A stretch of 25,025 bases of DNA from RGIG8748 sp045576175 (lineage in GTDB: Bacteria > Bacillota > Clostridia > UMGS1810), in NCBI GenBank assembly GCA_045576175.1, contig JAZNFW010000056.1:1-25025 (forward strand), in the 5' to 3' direction. Within the stretch, counting starts at the first letter, position 1, and every line of letters begins with the position of its first letter. The notes under the pieces were generated by a model. It saw only the letters and a list, made by a program, of their open reading frames with translations, did no database searches and was not told the DNA's origin. Positions 14,477 to 22,356 of this stretch are shown here, piece by piece. A program made the position numbers and the translations under genes.

Positions 14477-16228
14477 ATGGATTTTTTTAATGTACTCACG
14501 CTAATTGGCGGCCTTGCACTGTTCCTGTACGGAATGGATGTAATGGGCGACAGCTTAAAGAAGCTTGCAGGCGGAAAGCTTGAGGCCTTTCTTGCAAAAC
14601 TCACATCAAACAGAATCAAAGGCTTTTTATTGGGACTCGTTGTAACGGCTGTTATTCAGTCGTCATCGGCTACCACGGTTATGCTCGTTGGTTTTGTTAA
14701 CTCGGGCATTATGAAGCTCGGACAGACAATAAGCATCATTATGGGTGCCAATGTTGGTACTACCGTTACTTCCTGGCTGCTGTCTCTTACAGGTCTTAGC
14801 GGAGACACTTTCTGGATTAAGATATTTAAGCCCTCATCATTTACTCCCATTCTTGCTGCAATAGGCGTTATTATGACTATGATGGGCAAGGACAACAAGA
14901 AAAAGGGAATCGGAACTATCCTTTTGGGCTTTGCCGTACTTATGTTTGGTATGGAAACCATGAGCGGCTCTATGGACGGTCTTAAAGACAGCCCTGCCTT
15001 TGCACAGGCGCTTATAATGTTCCAAAACCCCATTTTAGGTATAATCACAGGTACTCTCCTTACGGCTATTATCCAGTCGTCATCAGCATCTGTGGGTATA
15101 CTTCAAGCTCTTGCCATTACAGGTACAATTCCGTATTCTATGGCAATCCCGATTATACTCGGTCAGAACATAGGTACTACCATAACACCTGTTATATCCT
15201 CCATAAGCGGAAATGCCGATTCCAAAAGAGTTGCCATAGCTTGTGTATATATAAAGATGATAGGCGTTATCATAGTTGCCGCTGTATTCTACATTATAAA
15301 TGCCCTCTTCCCGCTTCCTTTTATGAGCCAGAGTGTTACCGCATTTGACATAGCTGTAGTACATACACTGTTTAACATTATATCCACAGTTATCCTTATG
15401 CCGTTTAGCTCATTTATAGAAAAAATCTCCGACAGAAGCATACGGGGCCAGAAGGTAGCAGGCGACGATGTGTTCGCTACTCTCGACGACAGATTTTTGG
15501 ATATGCCCGGCTTTGCTGTGGAAAAGTGTAACGATCTTGTATACAGTATGGCACAGATTACAAAGGATGCTATAGTAGATGCAACAGCTATGATAAATAA
15601 TTTTGATTCCTCCAAGGTAGAGCCTCTTATAGAAGCGGAAGGTCTTGTGGATAAATACGAGGACAAGCTTAGCACATATCTTGTTAAGCTCTCTGCAAGA
15701 GACCTTACCGAAAGGGATTCCAACGAGGTTACACAGCTTCTGCATGTAATAGGCGATGTGGAAAGAATGAGCGACCACTCTGTAAATCTTCTTGAGGTTG
15801 CACAGGAAATGAACGACAAGGGCATACAGTTCTCGCCCGAAGCACAAAAGGATCTGGAGGTATTTATATCCGCTGTGCGTGATATCATAACACTTACAAC
15901 CGACTCCTTTGTAACGGGCAACCTTGAGGGCGCAAAGCTCGTAGAGCCTCTTGAACAGGTTATAGACAAAATGAAGCTCAAGATAAAGGCAAGCCACATC
16001 CAGAGACTAAAGGAAGGTCAGTGCACCGTAGAATACGGCTTTATCCTTGCCGATATACTCACAAACTGCGAGAGAATTGCCGACCACTGCTCAAATGTTG
16101 CGGTATGTATGCTCGAGCTTGCTCAAGGAAGCTTCGATACTCACGAATACTTAAGCCATGTTAAGTATGACGGCGAAAACAACTTTGCCGAGAAGTATGA
16201 CGAGTTCCTCAAAAAGTATGCTATATAA
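14477..16228 (+). CDS. Na+/phosphate cotransporter family protein with PhoU-like C-terminal domain
   Basis: This 583-residue membrane protein belongs to the NptA/YjbB (Na/Pi-II) family, which moves phosphate with sodium. The N-terminal 320 residues are hydrophobic and contain the diagnostic inverted pair of repeats: QSSSA at 61-65 with GANVGTT at 90-96, and QSSSA at 200-204 with GQNIGTT at 229-235. Residues about 340-575 form a PhoU-like helical bundle (GDVERMSDHSVNL and NCERIADHCSNVA are the paired PhoU signatures) that probably regulates transport. GGAGG lies 6 bases before the ATG. It is separated from spo0A by 102 bases and ends at a strong terminator, so it may form its own unit. Confidence 0.93.
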   Translation: MDFFNVLTLIGGLALFLYGMDVMGDSLKKLAGGKLEAFLAKLTSNRIKGFLLGLVVTAVIQSSSATTVMLVGFVNSGIMKLGQTISIIMGANVGTTVTSWLLSLTGLSGDTFWIKIFKPSSFTPILAAIGVIMTMMGKDNKKKGIGTILLGFAVLMFGMETMSGSMDGLKDSPAFAQALIMFQNPILGIITGTLLTAIIQSSSASVGILQALAITGTIPYSMAIPIILGQNIGTTITPVISSISGNADSKRVAIACVYIKMIGVIIVAAVFYIINALFPLPFMSQSVTAFDIAVVHTLFNIISTVILMPFSSFIEKISDRSIRGQKVAGDDVFATLDDRFLDMPGFAVEKCNDLVYSMAQITKDAIVDATAMINNFDSSKVEPLIEAEGLVDKYEDKLSTYLVKLSARDLTERDSNEVTQLLHVIGDVERMSDHSVNLLEVAQEMNDKGIQFSPEAQKDLEVFISAVRDIITLTTDSFVTGNLEGAKLVEPLEQVIDKMKLKIKASHIQRLKEGQCTVEYGFILADILTNCERIADHCSNVAVCMLELAQGSFDTHEYLSHVKYDGENNFAEKYDEFLKKYAI

Positions 16229-16238
16229 TCCAAAATAA

Positions 16239-16276
16239 AAAATGGAGAAAATCGCTTTTGCGATTTTCTCCATTTT
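16239..16276. terminator. Bidirectional intrinsic terminator between convergent genes
   Basis: A perfect 17-bp stem (16239-16255 with 16260-16276; core GGAGAAAATCGC) closes a TTTT loop. The arms begin and end with A and T tracts, so it can stop transcripts from both sides: the phosphate transporter on plus and the acyltransferase-like gene on minus. Just to its right are short direct repeats of ATTCTGCATT (about 16282 and 16304). Confidence 0.9.
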
Positions 16277-16310
16277 CCATAATTCTGCATTCTTCATTCA
16301 GCATTCTGCA

Positions 16311-17162
16311 TTATTTAATGTCTGTCACAATTATTTCCGATGGCTTTTCCATAACCCAAGCTTTTTCCGAAAGTCTCTTGAGCTTTTTAAATGCGGTTGC
16401 ATAGTAGTGTCCGTCGCATATTCTTTCGTCGCACACCACGGTAATATCCAGATACTTTCTCTTTTGCACACTTCCGTCGCTCTGGGTTACATACTTTGTC
16501 TTTTTCATACCCATAGATATAAAAAGCGGAATATTCCCAAAGTCGTACAGGTGATGGAACACAGGCTCAATACCCAGTGAACCCACATTTGTTATAAACA
16601 TAGAACTGTGGAAAGGACTTAAATTTGTAAGAAATCTGGGAAGAAGACCAAAATAATCAAAACCTCTTAATATCCACATAACTCCGCAAAGGATAAATCT
16701 TGGAATATAGGTAAGAAGTCTTACAAGAAAATCCATCGCATTTGAGTCACCCTCTATTTTGTTGTCTACCACAAGCTTTTCTATTGTGGCATACACATCG
16801 TCTAAAGTGGCATCGGGTGTGGCGGGAATCTTGATTATTGTTTCTTGAGCATCAAGAGCCATTTCCTTTTTTATGGCAAGGCACATTTCTATGCTGTTTC
16901 TTGCATAAATCTTGTGGCCTCTTATAAAGCGGTTTATACCCGGATACGATGCTACCGTCTGCACATATGCAGTAAGGATTACATGCATCATACCAAGACC
17001 AGGCATACCGTTTTTGCGTTTTTCGTGTATATATTTATCTGTTTCCGTAATGTCGATTGTTGTAGAAAACTGATTTGCAGCACCGTTACGGCTGGGCATA
17101 AATACCGCACCCACCACATTCATCGGAGGCAGAGATCTTATCTTGCGTCCTTCTCTTTTCAC
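16311..17162 (-). CDS. Stand-alone E2-like acyltransferase (2-oxoacid dehydrogenase acyltransferase / CAT fold)
   Basis: This 283-residue protein has the fold signatures of the E2 catalytic domain of 2-oxoacid dehydrogenases, related to chloramphenicol acetyltransferase: FSTTIDITETD near the start, MMHVILTAYVQTV, SSMFITNVGSLG (187-197) and the C-terminal DERICDG (245-251). In classic E2 proteins the last motif is DHRxxDG with a catalytic His; here that His is Glu246. There is no lipoyl or E1-binding domain and no E1 or E3 gene nearby. A hydrophobic stretch at about 145-180 may contact the membrane. The start is GTG with GGGTGA about 6 bases before it. The substrate is unknown. Confidence 0.75.
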   Translation of the reverse strand: MKREGRKIRSLPPMNVVGAVFMPSRNGAANQFSTTIDITETDKYIHEKRKNGMPGLGMMHVILTAYVQTVASYPGINRFIRGHKIYARNSIEMCLAIKKEMALDAQETIIKIPATPDATLDDVYATIEKLVVDNKIEGDSNAMDFLVRLLTYIPRFILCGVMWILRGFDYFGLLPRFLTNLSPFHSSMFITNVGSLGIEPVFHHLYDFGNIPLFISMGMKKTKYVTQSDGSVQKRKYLDITVVCDERICDGHYYATAFKKLKRLSEKAWVMEKPSEIIVTDIK

Positions 17163-17199
17163 ATCATCTCACCCTTATTGTAAATTTTTTATTAACATT

Positions 17200-17228
17200 A
17201 TATTATCAATTTAGTCGAATTTTGTCAA
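17200..17228 (-). promoter_or_regulatory. Sigma-A promoter of the E2-like gene
   Basis: On the minus strand TTGACA (17228-17223, 6/6) is followed after 17 bases by TAATAT (17205-17200, 4/6). A perfect TATAAT overlaps it at 17202-17197 but would need a 20-base spacer. The leader before the GTG start at 17162 is short. Confidence 0.6.
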
Positions 17229-17279
17229 GTTGTGAAATTATGGGTCACATCCTATGTTGCTCCAATGCCCTGCGTTTTG

Positions 17280-17308
17280 TTGACAAAGACATATATAATA
17301 TGTATAAT
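17280..17308 (+). promoter_or_regulatory. Perfect consensus sigma-A promoter of the lipoprotein/tRNA-modification cluster
   Basis: TTGACA (17280-17285) and TATAAT (17303-17308) are separated by 17 bases: 12 of 12 matches to consensus at ideal spacing. It is divergent from the E2-like gene's promoter, with the two -35 elements about 50 bases apart. Transcription should begin about 25 bases before the lipoprotein start. Confidence 0.9.
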
Positions 17309-17339
17309 TAAAGAATGTTATACGAAAGGAATGTGTACT

Positions 17340-18050
17340 GTGCTAAAGAGAATACTAAGCGTGTTTTTAGTGCTTGCGTCACTTGTTGTACTTGGCTCCT
17401 GCTCGTCAGGCGGCGATGAGGGGACAGTCAATACCGAGCGCTGGACAGGAAAATATATGTGGCTCAATGAAGAAACCGAGGAATTTAAGCTTTTAGATGC
17501 AGTTGGCATAGACGAACAGACGGTGAGCTTTATTCTTGAATCCTCAAGAATATCGGAGGAATTTCAGGCTCGCACCAAAAGCGCAAGCGGAAGATATCTT
17601 GTGGAAAACTTAGGCTCAAAAACCGTCAAGGTCACACTTTCATCCGACGGCGATATGATAGTTGTAGACGATATGTGGACAGATGACATTTCGCTTCGCC
17701 AAGAGAACTGGACGGGCAAATACTACCGCATTCAAGAGGGAGACGAAGTGCCCAAATTCGGCGACAAGGCGTGGAACGGCAAGTATATTTGCGATGCCCT
17801 TGGCCAAGAGGTGTCGGTGTACGGCATAAGAGAAGGCTATGCCCTCTTTACTTACAATGGCCAAGAGGACGGCGAGGAGGTAATATATAGCCTTCGCTGT
17901 CTGGAGGCAGAAAAGGGCAAGGCGGTATTTACCGAGGGTCAGAGACTCATAATCCTCGAGCGTATGACACGAGGCAGATTAAAGGTTACGGATTTATATA
18001 TGAATGATTCCGAAAACAAAGGAATATCGGGCATCTACACAAAGAAATAA
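17340..18050 (+). CDS. Putative lipoprotein with WTGKY repeats, function unknown
   Basis: I do not recognise the family. The frame opens at 17232, but the promoter at 17280-17308 rules that out. ATG at 17331 abuts GAAAGGA; GTG at 17340 has 9-base spacing and is preferred (236 residues). The N terminus is a lipoprotein signal with lipobox VVLGSC at about residues 14-19, then an acidic linker. The rest is mostly beta-prone and contains three W(T/N)GKY units (WTGKYMW, WTGKYYR, WNGKYIC) and a final GISGIYTKK, suggesting repeated beta-barrel-like modules similar to small lipocalin-like folds (inference). It probably faces outward on the membrane. It is the first gene behind a consensus promoter, 11 bp before the next gene. 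Confidence 0.75.
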   Translation: MLKRILSVFLVLASLVVLGSCSSGGDEGTVNTERWTGKYMWLNEETEEFKLLDAVGIDEQTVSFILESSRISEEFQARTKSASGRYLVENLGSKTVKVTLSSDGDMIVVDDMWTDDISLRQENWTGKYYRIQEGDEVPKFGDKAWNGKYICDALGQEVSVYGIREGYALFTYNGQEDGEEVIYSLRCLEAEKGKAVFTEGQRLIILERMTRGRLKVTDLYMNDSENKGISGIYTKK

Positions 18051-18061
18051 AGAGGATTCTT

Positions 18062-18229
18062 ATGGAAGATAAAATAAATCAATGTGAAATGTGTGCATAC
18101 TACGACGAGGACGAATGCACCATAAGTCTTGACGAGGACGATATTGCAAGATTTATGGGCCAGCCATACGGAGCGTGCTCGTACTTTAGTATGTACGACG
18201 AATATAAAATAGTAAGAAAGCAGAATTAA
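18062..18229 (+). CDS. Small four-cysteine acidic protein, DUF6472-like
   Basis: This 55-residue protein is real on context: AGAGGA lies 5 bases before the ATG, it fills the gap between two genes exactly, and only 2 bases separate it from the next start. Cysteines C8, C11, C19 and C39 (NQCEMCAYY, DECTIS, GACSYF) suggest a small zinc- or iron-binding knuckle. The LDEDDIARFM centre and the C-terminal MYDEYKIVRKQN match my memory of the DUF6472 family of Clostridia. Function is unknown. Its constant position before tRNA-modification genes, if found in relatives, would suggest a helper role. Confidence 0.8.
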   Translation: MEDKINQCEMCAYYDEDECTISLDEDDIARFMGQPYGACSYFSMYDEYKIVRKQN

Positions 18230-18231
18230 CT

Positions 18232-18981
18232 ATGCAAAATCAGTTTTCAAGAAGCGAGCTTATGCTGGGCAAAGAATCCACGAAGCTCCTTTCTAAAGCA
18301 AAAATAGCTCTGTTTGGTCTTGGCGGTGTGGGCGGATATGCCCTTGAGGCACTTGCCCGAATGGGCGTGGGCACAATTCATATAATAGACAGCGACACCG
18401 TGGACATTACAAACTTAAACAGGCAGATTATTGCCCTCTCTTCAACAGTTGGGCAGAATAAGACGGACGCATTTGAAAAGAGGATAAAAGACATAAATCC
18501 CTCCTGCAAGGTGGAAAAGTTTAATATGTTCTATCTTCCCGAAAATGCAGATGTGTTCGATTTTGCATCGTATGACTATGTTATAGACGCCATAGACACT
18601 GTAACTAGTAAAATAGATATCATAAAAAGATGCACCCTTTCGGGTACAAAGGTCATATCATCTATGGGCACAGGAAACAAATTAGACCCCACAATGCTAA
18701 AGGTTTCGGATATATATGACACCAAGGTATGCCCGCTTGCCAGAGTTATGCGCTATGAGCTTAAAAAGCTGGGCGTGCCCTCGCTTAAGGTGGTATATTC
18801 CGAGGAAAAGCCCGTCCCTCCCGACAGCGAGGCACTGGAGGAATACATTAAAGACAATCCCGAGCGGGAAGGCAGGGTTGCACCCGGCTCAACCTCATTT
18901 GTTCCGTCTGTGGCAGGACTTATAATTGCCTCGGAGGTAATAAAGGATTTGATTTCAAAAGGCGTGGAGAAGGATATATGA
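18232..18981 (+). CDS. tcdA: tRNA threonylcarbamoyladenosine dehydratase (ThiF/MoeB family)
   Basis: TcdA activates the t6A carboxylate at position 37 of ANN-decoding tRNAs with ATP and closes it to cyclic t6A. The 249-residue E1-like protein has the nucleotide-binding GLGGVGGYALEALARMGVG (29-47), D53 and the NLNRQ motif (61-65), and the family-specific KVCPLARVMRYELKKLGV. No catalytic cysteine domain of true ubiquitin-like E1 enzymes is present, as expected. A general ThiF/HesA relative is the alternative, but the whole-length pattern fits YgdL/TcdA. Its stop overlaps the mnmA start by 4 bp (ATGA). Confidence 0.9.
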   Translation: MQNQFSRSELMLGKESTKLLSKAKIALFGLGGVGGYALEALARMGVGTIHIIDSDTVDITNLNRQIIALSSTVGQNKTDAFEKRIKDINPSCKVEKFNMFYLPENADVFDFASYDYVIDAIDTVTSKIDIIKRCTLSGTKVISSMGTGNKLDPTMLKVSDIYDTKVCPLARVMRYELKKLGVPSLKVVYSEEKPVPPDSEALEEYIKDNPEREGRVAPGSTSFVPSVAGLIIASEVIKDLISKGVEKDI

Positions 18982-20003
18982 AAAAAAGAGCACTTGTTGC
19001 TATGAGCGGCGGTGTGGACTCTGCTGTGAGTGCATACCTTGCAAAGAAGGAAGGCTACGAATGTATAGGAGCCACTATGATTCTTTGCAATCGCAAAAAA
19101 GCCATAGCCGAAGCCAATGACGCAAGGCGTGTGTGCGAAAAGCTTGGCATAGAGCACTATACCATAGATTATACAAAAGAATTTGAAGATATTGTAATAA
19201 ATAGCTTTGTAAACTCCTATATGCAGGGCAAAACCCCAAACCCCTGCATTGTGTGCAACCAAAGCCTTAAATTCGGGCTTTTGTTTTCCAAGGCAAAGGA
19301 GCTTGGCTGCGACACTGTGGTTACGGGGCACTATGCAATAGCAGAAAACGGAGTTATAAAAAAAGCAAAGGATTTAAAAAAAGACCAGAGCTATGTGCTG
19401 TGGTCCATACCAAAGGACAATCTTGGCTCTGTGTATTTCCCTCTTGGATACTACACCAAGGATGAGGTAAGGAAAATTGCACTCCAAAACGGCTTTGTGT
19501 CTGCCAGAAAGTCCGACAGTCAGGATATATGCTTTGTGGCGGACGGCGACTATGCTTCGTTTATAGAAAACCACACGGGTAAAAAAGCCCCAAAGGGTAA
19601 CTTTGTAGATATGCAAGGAAACGTCCTCGGCACTCACGAGGGCATAATAAGATACACCGTAGGCCAGCGAAAAGGGCTTGGAATAGCCTTTGGAAAGCCA
19701 ATGTATGTAAAGGGCAAAAGCTCACTTTCAAACGAGGTGGTTTTGTGCTCTGACAGAGAGCTTTTTAATACAGAGGTAACGGCATCGGATGTAAACATTC
19801 TATGTGATGACCAATTTAAAAATGAGATAAGAGCAAAGGCAAAAATCCGCTACAACCAAACAGAGCAGGATTGCACCGTATATCCCATGGAAAACGGAAG
19901 AATGAAAATTGTTTTTGATGTCCCCCAGCGTGCTGCGGCACCGGGGCAGTCGGTGGTTGTATATATGGATGATGTTGTTTTTGGCGGAGGTGTCATAGAT
20001 TAA
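18978..20003 (+). CDS. mnmA: tRNA-specific 2-thiouridylase
   Basis: MnmA puts sulfur on C2 of wobble uridine 34 in tRNA-Lys, -Glu and -Gln, using ATP and sulfur passed from a cysteine desulfurase. The 341-residue length is a little short for the family but all parts are visible: the PP-loop AMSGGVDSAVSA (8-19), the nucleophilic C93 in NPCIVCN, the persulfide C185 in SDSQDICFV, and the central YTVGQRKGLGI. The C-terminal barrel ends in GQSVVVYMDDVVFGGGVI. No iscS or nifS gene lies in this window, so the sulfur donor is encoded elsewhere. Confidence 0.95.
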   Translation: MKKRALVAMSGGVDSAVSAYLAKKEGYECIGATMILCNRKKAIAEANDARRVCEKLGIEHYTIDYTKEFEDIVINSFVNSYMQGKTPNPCIVCNQSLKFGLLFSKAKELGCDTVVTGHYAIAENGVIKKAKDLKKDQSYVLWSIPKDNLGSVYFPLGYYTKDEVRKIALQNGFVSARKSDSQDICFVADGDYASFIENHTGKKAPKGNFVDMQGNVLGTHEGIIRYTVGQRKGLGIAFGKPMYVKGKSSLSNEVVLCSDRELFNTEVTASDVNILCDDQFKNEIRAKAKIRYNQTEQDCTVYPMENGRMKIVFDVPQRAAAPGQSVVVYMDDVVFGGGVID

Positions 20004-20004
20004 T

Positions 20005-20838
20005 ATGGCAAGAGAACTCACTAATGGCGAGCTTGCACAAAGAAGTATGATAAAAAAATACCGCAAGGAAATATGGAATCCGTTTATAGCCGCCGTTAAA
20101 CGCTATGAGCTAATAGACGAGGGCGACAGGATTGCAGTGTGCATATCGGGCGGTAAGGACTCTATGCTTATGGCTTGCCTTATGGCACATCTTAAAAGGA
20201 TTAGTGCCGTGCCATTCGATGTGGTCTATCTTGTTATGGACCCCGGCTACAGCGAAGAAAACCTAGAGAAGATAAAGCAAAATGCAAGCACTCTTAACAT
20301 CCCCATAACCGTGTTTGAAACAGATATATTTTTTGTGGCAGATTCTGTGGACAGTTCCCCCTGCTACCTCTGTGCAAGGATGCGAAGAGGCCACCTCTAC
20401 TCAAAAGCAAAGGAAATGGGATGCAACAAGATAGCCCTCGGGCATCACTTAAATGATGTAATAGAAACAACTCTTATGGCTATGATGTACGGCTCGCAAA
20501 TTCAGGGAATGCTCCCGAAACTCAAAAGCACAAACTTTGAGGGTATGGAACTTATACGCCCTATGTTTTGCATAAAGGAAGAGGATATCATTTCCTGGGC
20601 ACGCTACAACTCGCTCCAGTTCCTCGCTTGTGCGTGCAAGTTTACAGAAAACTCACAAAAATCACAAATGGAAGAGCTTTCTAAAAGAAAAGAAATAAAA
20701 GAGCTTATAAAGCACGCATCACGCTTAAATCCCGATGTAGAGAGAAATATGCTAAAGAGCCTTCACAATCTCCATCTGGATACCTTTATAGAATACAAAT
20801 CACAGGGCGAGAGACACTCGTTTCTGGAAAGATTTTAA
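20005..20838 (+). CDS. TtcA-like tRNA thiolation protein (PP-loop ATPase)
   Basis: This 277-residue protein belongs to the TtcA/TtuA group, which thiolates tRNA bases using a 4Fe-4S cluster. TtcA itself makes 2-thiocytidine at position 32. The PP-loop is ISGGKDSM (47-54). A CxxC pair (C120, C123 in SSPCYLCARMRRG) and a late CAC (209-211) could hold the cluster. GHHLNDVIETTLM (147-158) is the second conserved motif. It starts one base after mnmA. Whether the target is C32 or another base cannot be told from the sequence. Confidence 0.85.
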   Translation: MARELTNGELAQRSMIKKYRKEIWNPFIAAVKRYELIDEGDRIAVCISGGKDSMLMACLMAHLKRISAVPFDVVYLVMDPGYSEENLEKIKQNASTLNIPITVFETDIFFVADSVDSSPCYLCARMRRGHLYSKAKEMGCNKIALGHHLNDVIETTLMAMMYGSQIQGMLPKLKSTNFEGMELIRPMFCIKEEDIISWARYNSLQFLACACKFTENSQKSQMEELSKRKEIKELIKHASRLNPDVERNMLKSLHNLHLDTFIEYKSQGERHSFLERF

Positions 20839-20848
20839 GGAGAAAAAA

Positions 20849-21568
20849 ATGTACTGTTTAAATTGCAAAAAGAAAGTTGACGACGGACCTATTATATGCC
20901 CCGAGTGCAACAAACCGCTAAAGCCCGAGAGATGTCCAGAGTGCTGGACAAAGCTGGACGGCGACATATGCTCAAAATGCGGATGCGATATACCAAGGTA
21001 TATCAAAGAAAAAGAGGAAGAGTACACAAAGCAAAAAGCACACGCATCTAAAAGAGACAAAATAAAATCACTTCCCCTGTGGATTAAAATTTTGGTCCCT
21101 GTTTTAGTTCTGGCTGTTATTTTGGGCGGTGTGTTAAACCTTTACTACAGGGATTACCGCAGAAACAAAGAGGCAGGTGCGCTTGCTTTTGAAATGATAG
21201 AAAAGACCGACGCTGCAATAGAGGAGATCTCCAAGATTGCCTCCTACTATGAAGCGGAAGTATATGATATGGACTGGCTAAACCATGTTGAAAACGCTGC
21301 AAAGGTAAGAGAAAAATACAAAGATGAAATCGACAGTGTTAAAAGGTCCCGCGAGCCGATAGTATATGCAAATAATCTTGTTGCAAAGACAGGAAGCAAA
21401 AAGTATCCACAGCTCTGTGAAAAGCTGTATTACTGCTACAACGAGTGCTACGCTTATGTTGTGGGCGAAAAGGGCAAGTACCCTCATTACCTCGAAAACT
21501 ACAACGAGCTTGTAGAAGACTACAAAGCTGTAAGAGACGAAATCAACACTTTAATTGATAAAAAATAG
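20849..21568 (+). CDS. Membrane protein with N-terminal double zinc ribbon, function unknown
   Basis: This 239-residue protein is not from a family I can name. Residues 1-46 form two CxxC-CxxC zinc ribbons: C3, C6, C17, C20 and C29, C32, C41, C44. A charged linker (50-75) leads to one membrane segment at about 76-98. The remaining 140 residues are helical, probably coiled, and lie on the other side of the membrane by the positive-inside rule, leaving the ribbons in the cytoplasm. AAGGAG precedes the ATG by about 7 bases, and it follows the TtcA-like gene by 10 bp, so it is likely co-transcribed. A sensing or scaffold role is possible but unsupported. Confidence 0.8.
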   Translation: MYCLNCKKKVDDGPIICPECNKPLKPERCPECWTKLDGDICSKCGCDIPRYIKEKEEEYTKQKAHASKRDKIKSLPLWIKILVPVLVLAVILGGVLNLYYRDYRRNKEAGALAFEMIEKTDAAIEEISKIASYYEAEVYDMDWLNHVENAAKVREKYKDEIDSVKRSREPIVYANNLVAKTGSKKYPQLCEKLYYCYNECYAYVVGEKGKYPHYLENYNELVEDYKAVRDEINTLIDKK

Positions 21569-21639
21569 TTGCAACCTTTTTTATATAGAAAAGGTATTAT
21601 AAATGGAAAACTAAAAAGATAAAAAAAGGAGATAAAAAA

Positions 21640-22335
21640 ATGAAAAAAATACTCTCAATAATTCTTGCACTTTCTATGATTTTCGCTCTCGCTTCCTGCG
21701 GGGATACCGAAACAAAGGACACTATGACAGAAAACAACAAAATCGAAAATGATGTCCAGGTGGAAGAAGAAATAATCGAAAACAACGAAGAAAATACAGA
21801 AAATGATGAAAAGGAAGAAAAACCCTCTTCCGACAAAAAGGAAGAGACAAAACCCGAAGAGAAACCTGAAGAAAAGCCTGAAGAGAAGCCCGAAGAAAAA
21901 CCCCAGACCAAGCCCGAAGAAAAGCCCCAGGAGGAAGTTGGCTCAAATTCTGTGGCATACAAGCTTTTAGCTGACTTCAAGAAAAATGCGTCCTCCGACT
22001 GCCTTACCATAGCAAACAAGCTTTTGGAAAACCCCGTAATTGAGTTTATGGGCGGAGCTATGGAGGTTTCCGAAGGCTACCTTACAGGCTTTGAAAATGT
22101 TGAAATAAAGGGATTCAAGAGCGGAGCTATGTTTGCTCCTATGATTGGCACAATCCCCTTTGTAGGCTATGTGTTTGAGCTTGAAAGTGCAGACAAAACA
22201 GCAGAATTCATAAGCACCTTAAAGGCAAACGCTAACCTTAGATGGAACATCTGCACCTCGGCAGACGAAATGGTTGCAACCTCTGTTGGAAACAAGGTGT
22301 TCTTTGTAATGAGCCCTGTATCTTTTGAAGAGTAA
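21640..22335 (+). CDS. Lipoprotein with KPEE repeat linker, function unknown
   Basis: The 231-residue product begins with a lipoprotein signal peptide; lipobox FALASC makes C20 the lipid-anchored residue. Residues 21-70 are very acidic. Residues 71-98 are seven four-residue units based on KPEE, a proline-rich spacer typical of proteins that span a Gram-positive wall. Residues about 103-231 form a compact domain with a glycine/phenylalanine-rich middle (GFKSGAMFAPMIGTIPFVGYVFELES) and NKVFFVMSP at the end. AAAGGAG precedes the ATG by about 8 bases. No clear promoter was seen in the 71 bases upstream. It lies 21 bp before the MBOAT gene, so it may belong with that pair. Confidence 0.78.
   Translation: MKKILSIILALSMIFALASCGDTETKDTMTENNKIENDVQVEEEIIENNEENTENDEKEEKPSSDKKEETKPEEKPEEKPEEKPEEKPQTKPEEKPQEEVGSNSVAYKLLADFKKNASSDCLTIANKLLENPVIEFMGGAMEVSEGYLTGFENVEIKGFKSGAMFAPMIGTIPFVGYVFELESADKTAEFISTLKANANLRWNICTSADEMVATSVGNKVFFVMSPVSFEE
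21850..21933 (+). repeat. Seven tandem 12-base units coding for KPEE-type repeats
   Basis: Units of the form AAR CCY GAA GAR follow one another from codon 71 to codon 98 of the lipoprotein, with two units changed to KPQT and KPQE. Third-position differences between units show that they are not a fresh slippage product, although copy number could still vary between strains. Confidence 0.85.
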
Positions 22336-22356
22336 AAATATGGAGGAGGTATATTA

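Noticed and set aside
15289..15999. Long minus-strand open frames of 236 and 195 codons opposite the phosphate transporter
   Set aside because: The plus strand encodes an unmistakable Na/Pi-PhoU protein across the region. The antisense frames have no recognisable domains and no binding sites.
17232..17339. Longer lipoprotein frame starting at 17232 or 17331
   Set aside because: The first start lies upstream of the consensus promoter, and the second abuts the ribosome binding site. GTG at 17340 gives a clean lipoprotein signal and proper spacing.
21597..22019. Minus-strand frame of 140 codons with repeated GFSSGF units
   Set aside because: It is the antisense translation of the tandem KPEE repeat in the lipoprotein gene.
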